A stretch of 64,000 nucleotides of DNA from Ascarosepion bandense. Lineage: Eukaryota; Mollusca; Cephalopoda; Sepiida; Sepiidae. Below the pieces are notes generated by a model. The model was given only the letters and a program-made list of their open reading frames with translations. It did not search any database and was not told where the DNA came from. The stretch covers positions 785,001-849,000 of the forward strand of contig JBBBDQ010001616.1 in NCBI GenBank assembly GCA_037127315.1, written 5' to 3'. The position numbers were made by a program, and so were the translations under genes. Shown in pieces: positions 46,901-59,922 of this stretch. Every line of letters begins with the position of its first letter. The stretch's first letter is position 1.

Positions 46901-49900
46901 GTTTAGGATGTGGTCTCCGGCTTTCTCTTTTCAATCTTTTCACTCCTTTTTTTTTCAATTGGAGAAGATAGACTAAACTATCGCCCTGTTCACCTCCCAC
47001 CACGTCTATTGAACAGTGAAGAGCTCATCCCCTTGTTCCCTGTTTAGGATGTGGTCTCCGGCTTTCTCTTTTAATCTTTTCACTCATTTTTTTCAATTGG
47101 AGAAGATAGACCAAACTGTCGCCTGTTCAAACTCCCACCATCTATTGAACAAGTGAAGAGGCTCAACCCTTGTTCCCTGTTTAGGATGTGGTCTCCAGCT
47201 TTCTCTTTTCCAATCTTTCCACTCCTTTTCCAATTGGAGAAGATAGACTAAACTATCGCCCTGTTCACACTCCACTCCACGTCTATTGAACAAGTGAAGA
47301 GGCTCATCCCTTGTTCCCTGTTTAGGATGTGGTCTCCGGCTTTCTCTTTTCCAAACTTTTCCTCCTTTTTTTTTCCAATTGAGAAGATAGACTAAACTAT
47401 CGCCCTGTTCACACTCCCCACGTCTATTGAACAAGTGAAGAGGCTCATCCCTTGTTCCCTGTTTAGGATGTGGTCTCCGGCTTTCTCTTTTCCAATCTTT
47501 TCACTCCTTTTTCTTTTCAATTGGAAGATAGACTAAACTGTCCTTCTGTTCACACTCCACCCACGTCTATTGAACAAGTGAAGAGGCTCATCCTTGTTCC
47601 TGTTTAGGATGTAGTCTCCAGCTTTCTCTTTTCCAATCTTTTCCTCCTTTTTTTTTCAATTGGAGAAGATAGACTAAACTATCGCCCTGTTCACACTCCA
47701 CCCACGTCTATTGAACAAGTGAAGAGGCTCATCCATTGTTCCCTGTTTAGGATGTGGTCTCCTTTCTCGTTTCCAATCTTTTCCTCCTTTTCTTTTCAAT
47801 TGGAGAAGATAGACTAAACTATCACCCTGTTCACCTCCTCCCACGTCTATTGAACAAGTGAAGAGGCTCATCCCTTGTTCCCTGTTTAGGATGTGGTCTC
47901 CGGCTTTTCTCTTTTCCAATCTTTTCACTCCTTTTTTCTTTTCAATTGGAGAAGATAGACTAAACTATCGCCCTGTTCACACTCCACCCACGTCTATTGA
48001 ACAAGTGAGAGAGGCTCATCCCTTGTTCCTGTTTGAATGGTCTCCGGCTCTCTTTTCCAATCTTTTCACTCCTTTTTTTTTCAATTGGAGAAGATAGACT
48101 AAACTATCGCCCTGTTCACCTCCACCCACGTCTATTGAACAAGTGAAGAGGCTCATCCTTGTTCCCTGTTTGGGATGTAGTCCGGCACCTACTCTTTTCA
48201 ATCTTTTCTTTCCTTTTTTTTTCAATTGGAGAAATAGACCAAACTGTCGCCCTGTTCAAACTCCACCCACGTCTATTGAACAAGTAGAGAGCTCTCATCC
48301 TTGTTCCTGTTTAGGATGCCTTGTCTCCGGCTCTCTTTTCCAATCTTTTCCACTCCTTTTTCAATTGGAGAAGATAGACTAAACTATCGCCCTGTTCACA
48401 CTCCACCCACGTCTATTGAACAAGTGAAGGCTCATCCCTTGTTCCCTGTTTAGGATGTGTCTCCGGCTTTCTCTTTTCCAAACTTTTCACTCCTTTTTTT
48501 CAATTGGAGAAGATAATTGGCTTCGCCCTGTTTACCTCCACCCACGTCTAATGAACAAGTGAAGAGGCTCATCCCTTGTTCCCTGTTTAGGATGTGGTCT
48601 CCGGCTTTCTCTTTTCCAATCTTTTCACTCCTTTTTTTTTTCAATTGGAGAAGATAGACTAAACTATCGCCCTGTTCACACTCCACCCACGTCTATTGAA
48701 CAAGTGAAGAGGCTCATCCCTTGTTCCCTGTTTAGGATGTGGTCTCAAAGCTTTCTCTTTTCCAATCTTTCCTCCTTTTTTTTTCAATTGGAGAAAGATA
48801 AAAGACCAAACTATCGCCCTGTTCAAACTCCACCCACGTCTGAACAAGTGAAAGGGGCTCATCCCTTGTTCCCTGTTTGGGATGGTCTCCCGGCTTTCTC
48901 TTTCAAATACTTTTCACTCTTTTCAATTGGAGAAGATAGACTAAACTATCGCCTGTTCACACTCACCCACGTCTATTGAACAAGTGAAGAGCTCATCCTT
49001 GTTCCCTGTTTAGGATGTGGTCTCCGGCTTTCTCTTTTCCAAACTTTTCCTCCTTTTTTTTTTTTCAATTGGAAGACGGAGCCAAACTATCCTTATATTC
49101 ACCTCCCACCCCACGTCTATTGAACAAATGAAGAGGCTCATCCCTTGTTCCCTGTTTAGGATGTGGTCTCCGGCTTTCTCTTTTTCAATCTTTTCACTCT
49201 TTTTTTTTTCAATTGGAGAAGATAGACTAAACTATCTGTCCTATTCACACTCCACCCACGTCTATTGAACAAGTGAAGAGGCTCATCCCTTGTTCCCTGT
49301 TTAGGATGTGGTCTCCAACTTCTCTCTTTCCAATCTTTTCCCACTCATATGTGTGCCAATTGGAGAAGATAGACACACTATCGCCTGTTCACAATCCACC
49401 CACGTCTATTGAACAAGTGAGAAGAGGCTCATCCCCTTGTTCCCTGTTTGGGATGTGGTCTCCGGCTTTTCTCTTTCCAATCTTTTCACTCCTTTTTTTC
49501 AATTGGAGAAGATAGACCAAACTATCGCCCTGTTCACACTCCACCCACGTCCTATTGAACAAGTGAAGAGGCTGTCCCTTGTTCCCTGTTTAGGATGGTC
49601 TCCATTTCTCTTTTCCAATCTTTTCCTCCTTTTTTTTTTCAATTGGAAGATAGACTAAACTATCGCCCTATACACACTCCACCCACGTCTATTGAACAAG
49701 TGAAGAGGCTCATCCACTTGTTTCCCTGTTTGGGATGTGGTCTCCGGCTCTCTTTTCCAATCTTTTCACTCCTTTTTTTTTTCAATGATTGGAGAAGATA
49801 GACTAAACTATCGCCTATTCCTCACACCCACGTCTATTGAACAAGTGAAGAGGCTCATCCCTTGTTCCCTGTTTAGGATGTGGTCTCCGGCTTTCTCTTT

Positions 49901-52900
49901 CAATCTTTTCACTCCTTTTTTTTTTTTCAATTGGAAGATAGACTAAACTATCGCCCTGTTCACACTCCACCCACGTCTATTGAACAAGTGAAGGAAGCTC
50001 ATCCCTTGTTCCCTGTTTAGGATGTGGTCTCCGACTTTTCTCTTTTCAATCTTTCCTCCTTTTTTTCAGTTGGTGAAGATAGACCCAAACTATCGCCCAG
50101 TTCACCTTCCTACGTCTATTGAACAAGTGAAGAGGCTCATCCCTTGTTCCTGTTTAGGATGTGGTCTCAGCTTTCTCTTCCAATCTTTTCCTCCTTTTCT
50201 TTCAATTGGAGAAGATAGACTAAACTATCCTTGATTCACACTCCACCCACGTCTATTGAACAAGTAAAGAGGCTCATCCCTTGTTCCTGTTTAGGATGTG
50301 GTCTCCGGCTTTCTCTTTTTCAATCTTTTCACTCCTTTTTTTTTCAATTGGAGAAGATAGACTAAACTATCGCCCTGTTCACACTCACCCACGTCTATTG
50401 AACAAGGTAGAAGGCTCATCCTTGTTCCCTGTTTAGGACACTGAGTCTCCAGCATTCTCTTTTCCAATCTTTTCTCCTTTTTTTTCAATTGGAGAAGATA
50501 GACAAACTTCGCCCTGTTCACCTCCCACCCACGTCTATTGAACAAAGTGAAGAGCTCATCCCTTGTTCCCTGTTTAGGATGCTAGATCCTCAAGCTTTCT
50601 ATTTTTCAAACTTTTTCACTCCTTTTTTTCAATTGGAGAGATAGACTAAACTGTCCTTCCTATTCCTCCACCCACGTCTATTGAACAAGTGAAGGCTCAT
50701 CCCTTGTTCCCCTGTTTTAGGATATCTTCTGCCTGGCAGTCTCCGGCTTTCTCTTTTCCAAACTTCCTCCTTTTTCAATTAGGAGAAGATAGACTAAACT
50801 ATCCTTTTCTTCACCTCCACCAAAGTCTATTGAACAAGTGAAGGGCTCATCCCTTGTTCCCTGTTTAAGTGTGGTCTCAGCTTTCTCTTTTAATCTTTTC
50901 ATGTACTTAGTTGGAGAGATGAATAAACTATCGCCTGTTCACCTCACCCACGTCTGTGAACAAGTGAAGAGCCATCCCTTGTTCCCTGTTTAGGATGTGG
51001 TCTCCGGCTTTCTCTTTTCCAATCTTTTTCACTCCTTTTTTTTTCAATTGGAGAAGATAGACTAAACTATCGCCCGGTTCACACTCCACCCACGTCTATT
51101 GAACAAGTGAAGAGCTCATCCTTGTTCCTATTTAGGATGTGGTCTCAGCTTTCTCTTTTCCAATCTTTTCACTCCTTTTTCTTTTCAGTGGAAGATAGAC
51201 TAAACTATCGCCCGATTCCTCCACCCACGTCTATTGAACAAGTAAGGAAACCATCCCTTGTTCCCTGTTTAGAGGGGATGTAATTCTCCGGCTTTCTCTT
51301 TTCAATCTTTTCACTCCTTTTTTTTTTCAATTGGAGAAGATAGACAGCTATCGCCCTGTTCACACTCCACCCGTCTATTGAACAAGTGAAGAGGCTCATC
51401 CCTTGTTCCCCTGTTTAGGATGTGGTCTCCAGGCTCTCTTTCCAATCCACACACCACTCCTTTTTTTTCAATTGGAAGATAGACTAAACTATCGCCCTGT
51501 TCACACTCCACCCACGTCTATTGAACGTTGATGAAGAGGCTCATCCCTTGTTCCCTGTTTGAGATGTGAATCTCCAAGCTTTTCTCTTTTCCAATCTTTC
51601 ACTCCTTTTTTTTTCAATTGGAAGATAGACTAAACTATCGCCCTGTTCACCTCCACCCACGTCTATTGAACAAGGTAGAGGCTCATCCTTGTTCCCTGTT
51701 TAGGATGTGGTCTCCAACTTTACTCTCTTTTCAATCTTTTCACTCCTTTTTTTTTTTCAATTGGAGAAGATAGACTAAACTATCGCCCTGTTACACACTC
51801 CACCCGTCTATTGAACAAGTGAAGAGGCTCATCTTGTTCCCTGTTTAGGATAGCTGGTCTCTTAGCTTCTCTCTTTCAAACTTTTCACTTCCTTTTTTTC
51901 TGATGGAGAGATAGACTAAAACTATCGCCTGTTCACACTCCACCCACGTCTATTGAACAAGTGAAGAGGCTCATCCCTTGTTCCTATTTAGGATGTGGTC
52001 TCCGGCTTTCTCTTTTTCAATCTTTCCTCCTTTTTTTTTTCAATTGGAAGATAGACTAAACTATCGCCCTGTTCACACTCACCCACGTCTATTGAACAAG
52101 TGAAGGGCTCATCCCTTGTTCCCTGTTTAGGATGTGGTCTCCAGCTTTCTCTTTTCAATCTTTTCACTCCTTTTTTTTTTCAATTGGAAGATAGACTAAA
52201 CTATCGCCCGGTTCACACTCACCACGTCTATTGAACAAGTGAAGAGGCTCATCCCAGCGACACTGTTTAGGATGTGGTCTCCGGCTTTCTCTTTTCCAAT
52301 CCTCCTTTTTTTTTTCAATTGGAGAAAATGGGCAAACTTATCGCCCGGTTCACCTCCACCCACGTCTATTGAACAAGTGAAGGAGCTCATCCCTTGTTCC
52401 CTGTTTAGGATGTGGTCTCCGGCTTTCTCTTTTCCAATCTTTTCACTCCTTTTTTTTTTCCAATTGGAGAAGATAGACTAAACTTTCGCCCGGTTCACAC
52501 TCCCCACCCGCCTATTGAACAAGTGAGGAGGCTCATCCCTTGTTCCTGTTTAGGATGTGGTCTCCGGCTTTCTCTTTTCAATCTTTTCACTCCTTTTTTT
52601 TTCAATTGGAGAAGATGAACTAAACTATCGCCCTGTTCACCTCCACCCACGTCTATTGAACAAGTGAAGAGGCTCATCCCTTGTTCCCTGTTTAGGAGGT
52701 GGTCTCCGGCTTTCTCTTTTCCAATCTTTTCACTCCTTTTTTTTTTTTTTCAGTTGGAGAAGATAGACTAAACTATCGCCCGGTTCACACTCCACCCACA
52801 TCTATTGAACAAGTGAGAGGCTCATCCCTTGTTCCCTGTTTAGGATGTGGTCTCCAACTTTCTCTTTTCCAAACTTTTCACTCCTTTTTTTTTCAATTGG

Positions 52901-55760
52901 AGAAGATAGGCTTTAAACTATCGCCTGTTCCCTCACCCACGTCTATTGAACAAGTGAAGAGGCTCATCCCTTGTTCCCTGTTTAGGATGTGGTCTCCGGC
53001 TTTCTCTTTTCCAATCTTTCCTCCTTTTTTTTTTCAATTGGAGAAGATAGACTAAACTTCTCCTTCCTATTTCACCTCCACCCACGTCTATTGAACAAGT
53101 GAAGAGCTCATCCTTGTTCCCTGTTTAGGATGTGGTCTCAAGCTTCTCTCTTTTCCAATCTTTTCCTCCTTTTTTTCAATTGAAGAAGATAGACTAAACT
53201 TCTCGCCTGTTCACCTCCACCCGTCTATTGAACAAGTGAAGAGGCTCATCCTTGTTCCTGTTTAGGATATGGTCTCCAGCTCTCTTTTCCAATCTTTTCA
53301 CTTGCTTTTTTCAATTGGAGAAGATAGACCAAACTATCCGCCCTGTTCACCTCCCACCACGTCTATTGAACAAGTGAAGAGCTCATCCCTTGTTCCCCTG
53401 TTTAGGATGTGGTCACTGACTTTCTCTTTTCCAATCTTTTCACTCCTTTTTTTTCAATTGGAGAAGATAGACTAAACTATCACCCTGTTCACACTCCACC
53501 CACGTCTATTGAACAAGTGAGGAAACAAATATTCCCTTGTTCCCTGTTTAGGATGTGGTCTCCTGACTTTTCTCTTTTCCAATCTTTTCACTCCTTTTTT
53601 TTTCAATTGGAGAAGATGAACTAAACTATCGCCCTGTTCACACTCCACCCACGTCTATTGAACAAGTGAAGAGGCTCATCCACTTGTTCCCTGTTTAGGA
53701 TGTGGTCTCCAGCCTCTCTTTTCCAATCTTTTCACTCCTTTTTTTTTTCAATTGGAAGATAGACCAAACTATCACCTGTTCCACACTCACCCACGTCTAT
53801 TGAACAAGTGAAGGAAACCCATCCCTTGTTCCCTGTTTAGGATGTAGTCATGGCTTTCTCTTTCCAATCTTTCCTCCTTTTTTTCAATTGGAGAAGATAG
53901 ACTAAGCTATCCTTATGCCTCCACCCACGTCTATTGAACAAGTGAAGAGCTCATCCTTGTTCCCACTGTTTAGGATGTGAGTCTCCCGGCTTTCTCTTTT
54001 CCAATCTTTTCACTCTTTTTTTCAATTGGAGAAGATAGACTAAACTATCGCTGTTCACACTCCACCCACGTCTATTGAACAAGTGAAGAGGCTCATCCCT
54101 TGTTCCTGTTTGATTGTAATTGACTTTCTCTTTTCCAATCTTTTCCTCCTTTTTTTCAATTGGAAAGATAGACTAAACTATCGCCCTGTTCACACTCACA
54201 CCATCTATTGAACAAGTGAAGAGGCTCAGCCTTGTTTCCTGTTTGGGGATGTGTATTCGCTTTCTCTTTTCCAATCTTTTCACCTCCTTTTTTTTTTCAA
54301 TTGGAAAGATGAACTAAACTATCGCCCAGTTCCCTCCACCACGTCTATTGAACAAGTGAAGAGCTCATCCTTGTTTCTGTTTAGGATGTGGTCTCCGGCA
54401 TTCTCTTTTCCAATCTTTTCACTCCTTTTTTTTTCAATTGGAAAATAGACTAAACTGTCCTTATATTCTCCACCCACGTCTATTGAACAAGTGAAGAGGC
54501 TCATCCCTTGTTCCCTGTTTAGGATGTGGTCTCCGGCTTTCTCTTTTCAATCTTTGCTCCTTTTTTTTTTCAATTGGAGAAGATAGACTAAACTATCGCC
54601 CTGTTCACACTCCACACGTCTGTTGAACAAGTGAAGAGGCTCATCCCTTGTTCCCTGTTTAGGATGTGGTCTCCGGCTTTCTCTTTTCCAAACTTTTCAC
54701 TCCTTTTTTTTTTCAATTGGAGAAGATAGACTAAACTATCGCCCTGTTCACACTCCACCCACGTCTATTGAACAAGTGAAGAGGCTCATCCCTTGTTCCC
54801 TGTTTAGGATGTGGTCTCCGGCTTTCTCTTTTCCAATCTTTTCACTCCTTTTTTTTTTCAATTGGAGAAGATAGACTAAACTATCGCCCTGTTCACACTC
54901 CACCCACGTCTATTGAACAAGTGAAGAGGCTCATCCCTTGTTCCCTGTTTAGGATGTGGTCTCCGGCTTTCTCTTTTCCAATCTTTTCACTCCTTTTTTT
55001 TTTCAATTGGAGAAGATAGACTAAACTATCGCCCGGTTCACACTCCACCCACGTCTATTGAACAAGTGAAGAGGCTCATCCCTTGTTCCCTGTTTAGGAT
55101 GTGGTCTCCGGCTTTCTCTTTTCCAATCTTTTCACTCCTTTTTTTTCAATTGGAGAAGATAGACTAAACTATCGCCCGGTTCACACTCCACCCACGTCTA
55201 TTGAACAAGTGAAGAGGCTCATCCCTTGTTCCCTGTTTAGGATGTGGTCTCCGGCTTTCTCTTTTCCAATCTTTTCACTCCTTTTTTTTTCAATTGGAGA
55301 AGATAGACTAAACTTTCGCCCGGTTCACACTCCACCCACGCCTATTGAACAAGTGAAGAGGCTCATCCCTTGTTCCCTGTTTAGGATGTGGTCTCCGGCT
55401 TTCTCTTTTCCAATCTTTTCACTCCTTTTTTTTTCAATTGGAGAAGATAGACTAAACTATCGCCCGGTTCACACTCCACCCACGTCTATTGAACAAGTGA
55501 AGAGGCTCATCCCTTGTTCCCTGTTTAGGATGTGGTCTCCGGCTTTCTCTTTTCCAATCTTTTCACTCCTTTTTTTTTTCAGTTGGAGAAGATAGACTAA
55601 ACTATCGCCCGGTTCACACTCCACCCACGTCTATTGAACAAGTGAAGAGGCTCATCCCTTGTTCCCTGTTTAGGATGTGGTCTCCGGCTTTCTCTTTTCC
55701 AAACTTTTCACTCCTTTTTTTTCAATTGGAGAAGATAGACTAAACTATCGCCCTGTTCAC

Positions 55761-57259
55761 ACAACATCCACGTCTATTGATCAAGTGAAGAGGCTCATCC
55801 CTTGTTCCTTGTTTAGGATGTGGTCTCCGGCTTCTCTTTTCCAATCTTTCACCTTTTTTTCAAATTGGAGAAGATAGATCAAACGATTGCCCCAGAGCTC
55901 ACACTCTAGGCCCACGTCTATTGAAATAAGTAGAGGTGTCTATCCCTTTGTTCCCTGTTTAGGATGTGGTCTCCGGCTTCTTTCTTTCCAATCTTTTCAC
56001 TCCTTTTTCAATTGGAGAAGATAGACTAAACTATCGTCTGTCTGTAATACCCACCACCCACGTCTATTGAATAAGTGAAGAGGCTCATCCCTTGTTCCCC
56101 TCGTTTAGGATGTGGTCTCCGGCTTTCTCTTTTCCAATCTTTTCACTCCTTTTTTTTCAATTGGAGAAGATAGACCAAACTATCGCCCTGTTCACACTCC
56201 ACTCACGTCTATTGACAACAAGGAGGCTCATCCTCGTTCCCTTGTCGGAGATGTGGTCACCGGCTTTTCTTTTCCAATCTTTTCATCTTTTTTTTCAATT
56301 GGAGAAGATAGACTGAAACTATCGCCCTGTTCACACTCCACTCACGTCTATTGAACAAGTGAAGAGGCTCATCCCTTGTTCCCCGTTTAGGATGTGGTTC
56401 CGGCTTTCCTTTTTCCATCCTTTCATCTCCTTTTTTTTTCAATTGGAGAAGATAGACTAAACTATCGCCCTGTTCACACTCCACCCACGTCTATTGAACA
56501 AGTGAAGAGGCTCATCCCTTGTTCCCTGTTTAGGATGTGGTCTCCGGCTTTCTAATCTTTTCACTTTAAAAGTTTATCAGAGAAGATAGATGAATACTAT
56601 CGCCCTGTTCACACTCCACCCACGTCTATTGAACAAGTGAAGAGGCTCAACCCCTTGTTCCCTGTTTAGGATGTGTCCTGGCTTTTCTTCAGAATTCTTC
56701 GCCTTTTTCAATTGGAGAAGATAGACTAAACTATCGCCCGGTTCACGACTTCACCCACGTCTATTGAACAAGAATATGCTCATCCTTTTGTTCCTTGCCT
56801 AGGATGGTCCTCTGTTTTTTCTTTTCCAATCTTTTCACCTTTTCTTTCAATTGGAGAAGATAGACTAAACTATCGCCCGATTCACACTCCACCTACGTCT
56901 ATTGAACAGCAAGAGAAGCCATCCCTTGTTCCCTGTTTAGGATGTGGGGGTCTCCGGCTTTCTCTTTTCCACCCCTTTCACTCCTTTTTCAATTGGAGTG
57001 TATAATCAAACTCATCGCCCTGTTCACACTCCACCCACGTCTATTGGAACAGTGAAGAGGCCTTATCCTTGTTCCCTGTTTAGGATGTGGTTCCCCGCAT
57101 TCTCTTCCAATCTTTCACTCCTTTTTTCACCTGAGAAGAGATTAAACTATCGCCCTGTTCACACTCCGCTTCCATTGTCCATTGAACAAGAAGAGGCCTA
57201 TCCTTGTTCTGTTAGATGTGGTTCCGGCTTTCTCTTTCCAATCTTCTTACCTTTTTTTT
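55761..57259 (+). repeat. Strongly diverged satellite block between two homogeneous ones
   Basis: About ten monomers with many substitutions and insertions (for example CTGTCTGTAATACCCACC near 56,040 and CTTTAAAAGTTTATCAG near 56,565), unlike the almost identical units on both sides. Confidence 0.8.
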
Positions 57260-59844
57260 TCAATTGGAGAAGTTAGACTAAACTATCGCCCTGTTCACAC
57301 TCCACCCACGTCTATTGAACAAGTGAAGAGGCTCATCCCTTGTTCCCTGTTTAGGATGTGGTCTCCGGCTTTCTCTTTTCCAATCTTTTCACTCCTTTTT
57401 TTTTTCAATTGGAGAAGATAGACTAAACTATCGCCCTGTTCACACTCCACCCACGTCTATTGAACAAGTGAAGAGGCTCATCCCTTGTTCCCTGTTTAGG
57501 ATGTGGTCTCCGGCTTTCTCTTTTCCAAACTTTTCACTCCTTTTTTTTTCAATTGGAGAAGATAGACTAAACTATCGCCCTGTTTACACTCCACCCACGT
57601 CTATTGAACAAGTGAAGAGGCTCATCCCTTGTTCCCTGTTTAGGATGTGGTCTCCGGCTTTCTCTTTTCCAATCTTTTCACTCCTTTTTTTTTCAATTGG
57701 AGAAGATAGACTAAACTATCGCCCTGTTCACACTCCACCCACGTATATTGAACAAGTGAAGAGGCTCATCCCTTGTTCCCTGTTTAGGATGTGGTCTCCG
57801 GCTTTCTCTTTTCCAATCTTTTCACTCCTTTTTTTTTTCAATTGGAGAAGATAGACTAAACTATCGCCCGGTTCACACTCCACCCACGTCTATTGAACAA
57901 GTGAAGAGGCTCATCCCTTGTTCCCTGTTTAGGATGTGGTCTCCGGCTTTCTCTTTTCCAATCTTTTCACTCCTTTTTTTTTCAATTGGAGAAGATAGAC
58001 TAAACTATCGCCCGGTTCACACTCCACCCACGTCTATTGAACAAGTGAAGAGGCTCATCCCTTGTTCCCTGTTTAGGATGTGGTCTCCGGCTTTCTCTTT
58101 TCCAAACTTTTCACTCCTTTTTTTTTCAATTGGAGAAGATAGACTAAACTATCGCCCTGTTCACACTCCACCCACGTCTATTGAACAAGTGAAGAGGCTC
58201 ATCCCTTGTTCCCTGTTTAGGATGTGGTCTCCGGCTTTCTCTTTTCCAATCTTTTCACTCCTTTTTTTTTCAATTGGAGAAGATAGACTAAACTATCGCC
58301 CTGTTCACACTCCACCCACGTCTATTGAACAAGTGAAGAGGCTCATCCCTTGTTCCCTGTTTAGGATGTGGTCTCCGGCTTTCTCTTTTCCAATCTTTTC
58401 ACTCCTTTTTTTTTCAATTGGAGAAGATAGACTAAACTATCGCCCTGTTCACACTCCACCCACGTCTATTGAACAAGTGAAGAGGCTCATCCCTTGTTCC
58501 CTGTTTAGGATGTGGTCTCCGGCTTTCTCTTTTCCAATCTTTTCACTCCTTTTTTTTTCAATTGGAGAAGATAGACCAAACTATCGCCCTGTTCACACTC
58601 CACCCACGTCTATTGAACAAGTGAAGAGGCTCATCCCTTGTTCCCTGTTTAGGATGTGGTCACCGGCTTTCTCTTTTCCAATCTTTTCACTCCTTTTTTT
58701 TTCAATTGGAGAAGATAGACTAAACTATCGCCCTGTTCACACTCCACCCACGTCTATTGAACAAGTGAAGAGGCTCATCCCTTGTTCCCTGTTTAGGATG
58801 TGGTCTCCGGCTTTCTCTTTTCCAATCTTTTCACTCCTTTTTTTTTCAATTGGAGAAGATAGACTAAACTATCGCCCTGTTCACACTCCACCCACGTCTA
58901 TTGAACAAGTGAAGAGGCTCATCCCTTGTTCCCTGTTTAGGATGTGGTCTCCGGCTTTCTCTTTTCCAATCTTTTCACTCCTTTTTTTTTCAATTGGAGA
59001 AGATAGACTAAACTATCGCCCTGTTCACACTCCACCCACGTCTATTGAACAAGTGAAGAGGCTCAACCCTTGTTCCCTGTTTAGGATGTGGTCTCCGGCT
59101 TTCTCTTTTCCAATCTTTTCACTCCTTTTTTTTTCAATTGGAGAAGATAGACTAAACTATCGCCCGGTTCACACTCCACCCACGTCTATTGAACAAGTGA
59201 AGAGGCTCATCCCTTGTTCCCTGTTTAGGATGTGGTCTCCGGCTTTCTCTTTTCCAATCTTTTCACTCCTTTTTTTTTCAATTGGAGAAGATAGACTAAA
59301 CTATCGCCCGGTTCACACTCCACCCACGTCTATTGAACAAGTGAAAAGGCTCATCCCTTGTTCCCTGTTTAGGATGTGGTCTCCGGCTTTCTCTTTTCCA
59401 ATCTTTTCACTCCTTTTTTTTTCAATTGGAGAAGATAGACTAAACTATCGCCCTGTTCACACTCCACCCACGTCTATTGAACAAGTGAAGAGGCTCATCC
59501 CTTGTTCCCTGTTTAGGATGTGGTCTCCGGCTTTCTCTTTTCCAATCTTTTCACTCCTTTTTTTTTCAATTGGAGAAGATAGACTAAACTATCGCCCTGT
59601 TCACACTCCACCCACGTCTATTGAACAGCAGAAGAGGCTCATCCCTTGTTCCCTGTTTAGGATGTGGTCTCCGGCTTTCTCTTTTCCAATCTTTTCACTC
59701 CTTTTTTTTTCAATTGGAGAAGATAGACTAAACTATCGCCCTGTTCACACTCCACCCACGTCTATTGAACAGGAGAAGAGGCTCATCCCTTGTTCCCTGT
59801 TTAGGATGTGGTTTCCGGATTTCTCTTTTCCAATTGTTTCACTC
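57260..59844 (+). repeat. Homogeneous terminal satellite block with a 665-codon open frame
   Basis: About 18 almost identical monomers running right up to the array edge. Because each is 144 bp with a T9 tract, one + frame stays open from 57,901 to 59,898 as a 48-residue repeat (containing FRMWSPAFSFPIFSLLFFSI and GEDRLNYRPVHTPPTSIEQV). Differences between units include at least three silent changes (CCT/CCG, AAG/AAA, TCT/TCA) and more replacement changes (ATC/AAC, CTA/CCA, ATC/AAC, CAC/TAC), so there is no sign of protein-level selection. T10 and T5CT4 monomers elsewhere end this frame at TAG. I treat it as non-coding. Confidence 0.9.
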
Positions 59845-59922
59845 TTACGTAGCCCTCTGCACATCAGTGGCGTTACCGCCATGCTCGGGGTGATATGATT
59901 AAAAAACAAAAAACAAAAAAGG
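59845..59922 (+). mobile_element. LINE-like 3' terminus joined to the satellite array
   Basis: Directly after the last partial monomer comes TTACGTAGCCCTCTGCACAT, CAGTGGCGTTACC, then ATGCTCGGGGTGATATGATT and an A/C-rich tail (AAAAAACAAAAAACAAAAAA). The LINE copy at 11,891-12,780 ends in the related CTATGTAACCCCCTGCGCAA, CAGTGG ... CTTGGGGTAAAATGATT. The A-rich tail marks this as a retrotransposed 3' end in + orientation. Confidence 0.8.

Larger units (their letters stand above)
16051..59844 (+). repeat. ~43.8-kb head-to-tail satellite array, ~144-bp monomer, ~300 copies
   Basis: The monomer in order: GGAGAAGATAGACTAAACTA, TCGCCCTGTTCACACTCCAC, CCACGTCTATTGAACAAGTG, AAGAGGCTCATCCCTTGTTC, CCTGTTTAGGATGTGGTCTC, CGGCTTTCTCTTTTCCAATC, TTTTCACTCC, T9 (or T5CT4, T8, T10), CAATT. 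All copies I followed are on one strand with no interruption by other elements. Exact copies are 144 bp; the array averages near this, giving about 300 units by division. Main variants: CCCGG/CCCTG, CAAGTG/CAGGAG, T-tract forms, CAATC/CAAAC. Homogeneous blocks (40.2-43.9, 54.6-55.8, 57.3-59.8 kb) alternate with zones rich in small deletions. I do not recognise the satellite. It carries no plausible gene. Confidence 0.97.

Noticed and set aside
16051..59844. CRISPR-like or spaced repeat array
   Set aside because: The whole unit is repeated with no variable spacer, and the context is eukaryotic.
16051..59844. Whole array as one insertion with a TSD
   Set aside because: I could not find matching short sequences left of 16,051 and right of the A-rich tail at about 59,922.
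57901..59898. 665-codon open frame as a repeat-protein gene
   Set aside because: It is a by-product of a 144-bp period with no in-frame stop. No start context, no codon bias, replacement changes as common as silent ones, and it runs on into a LINE-like 3' end.
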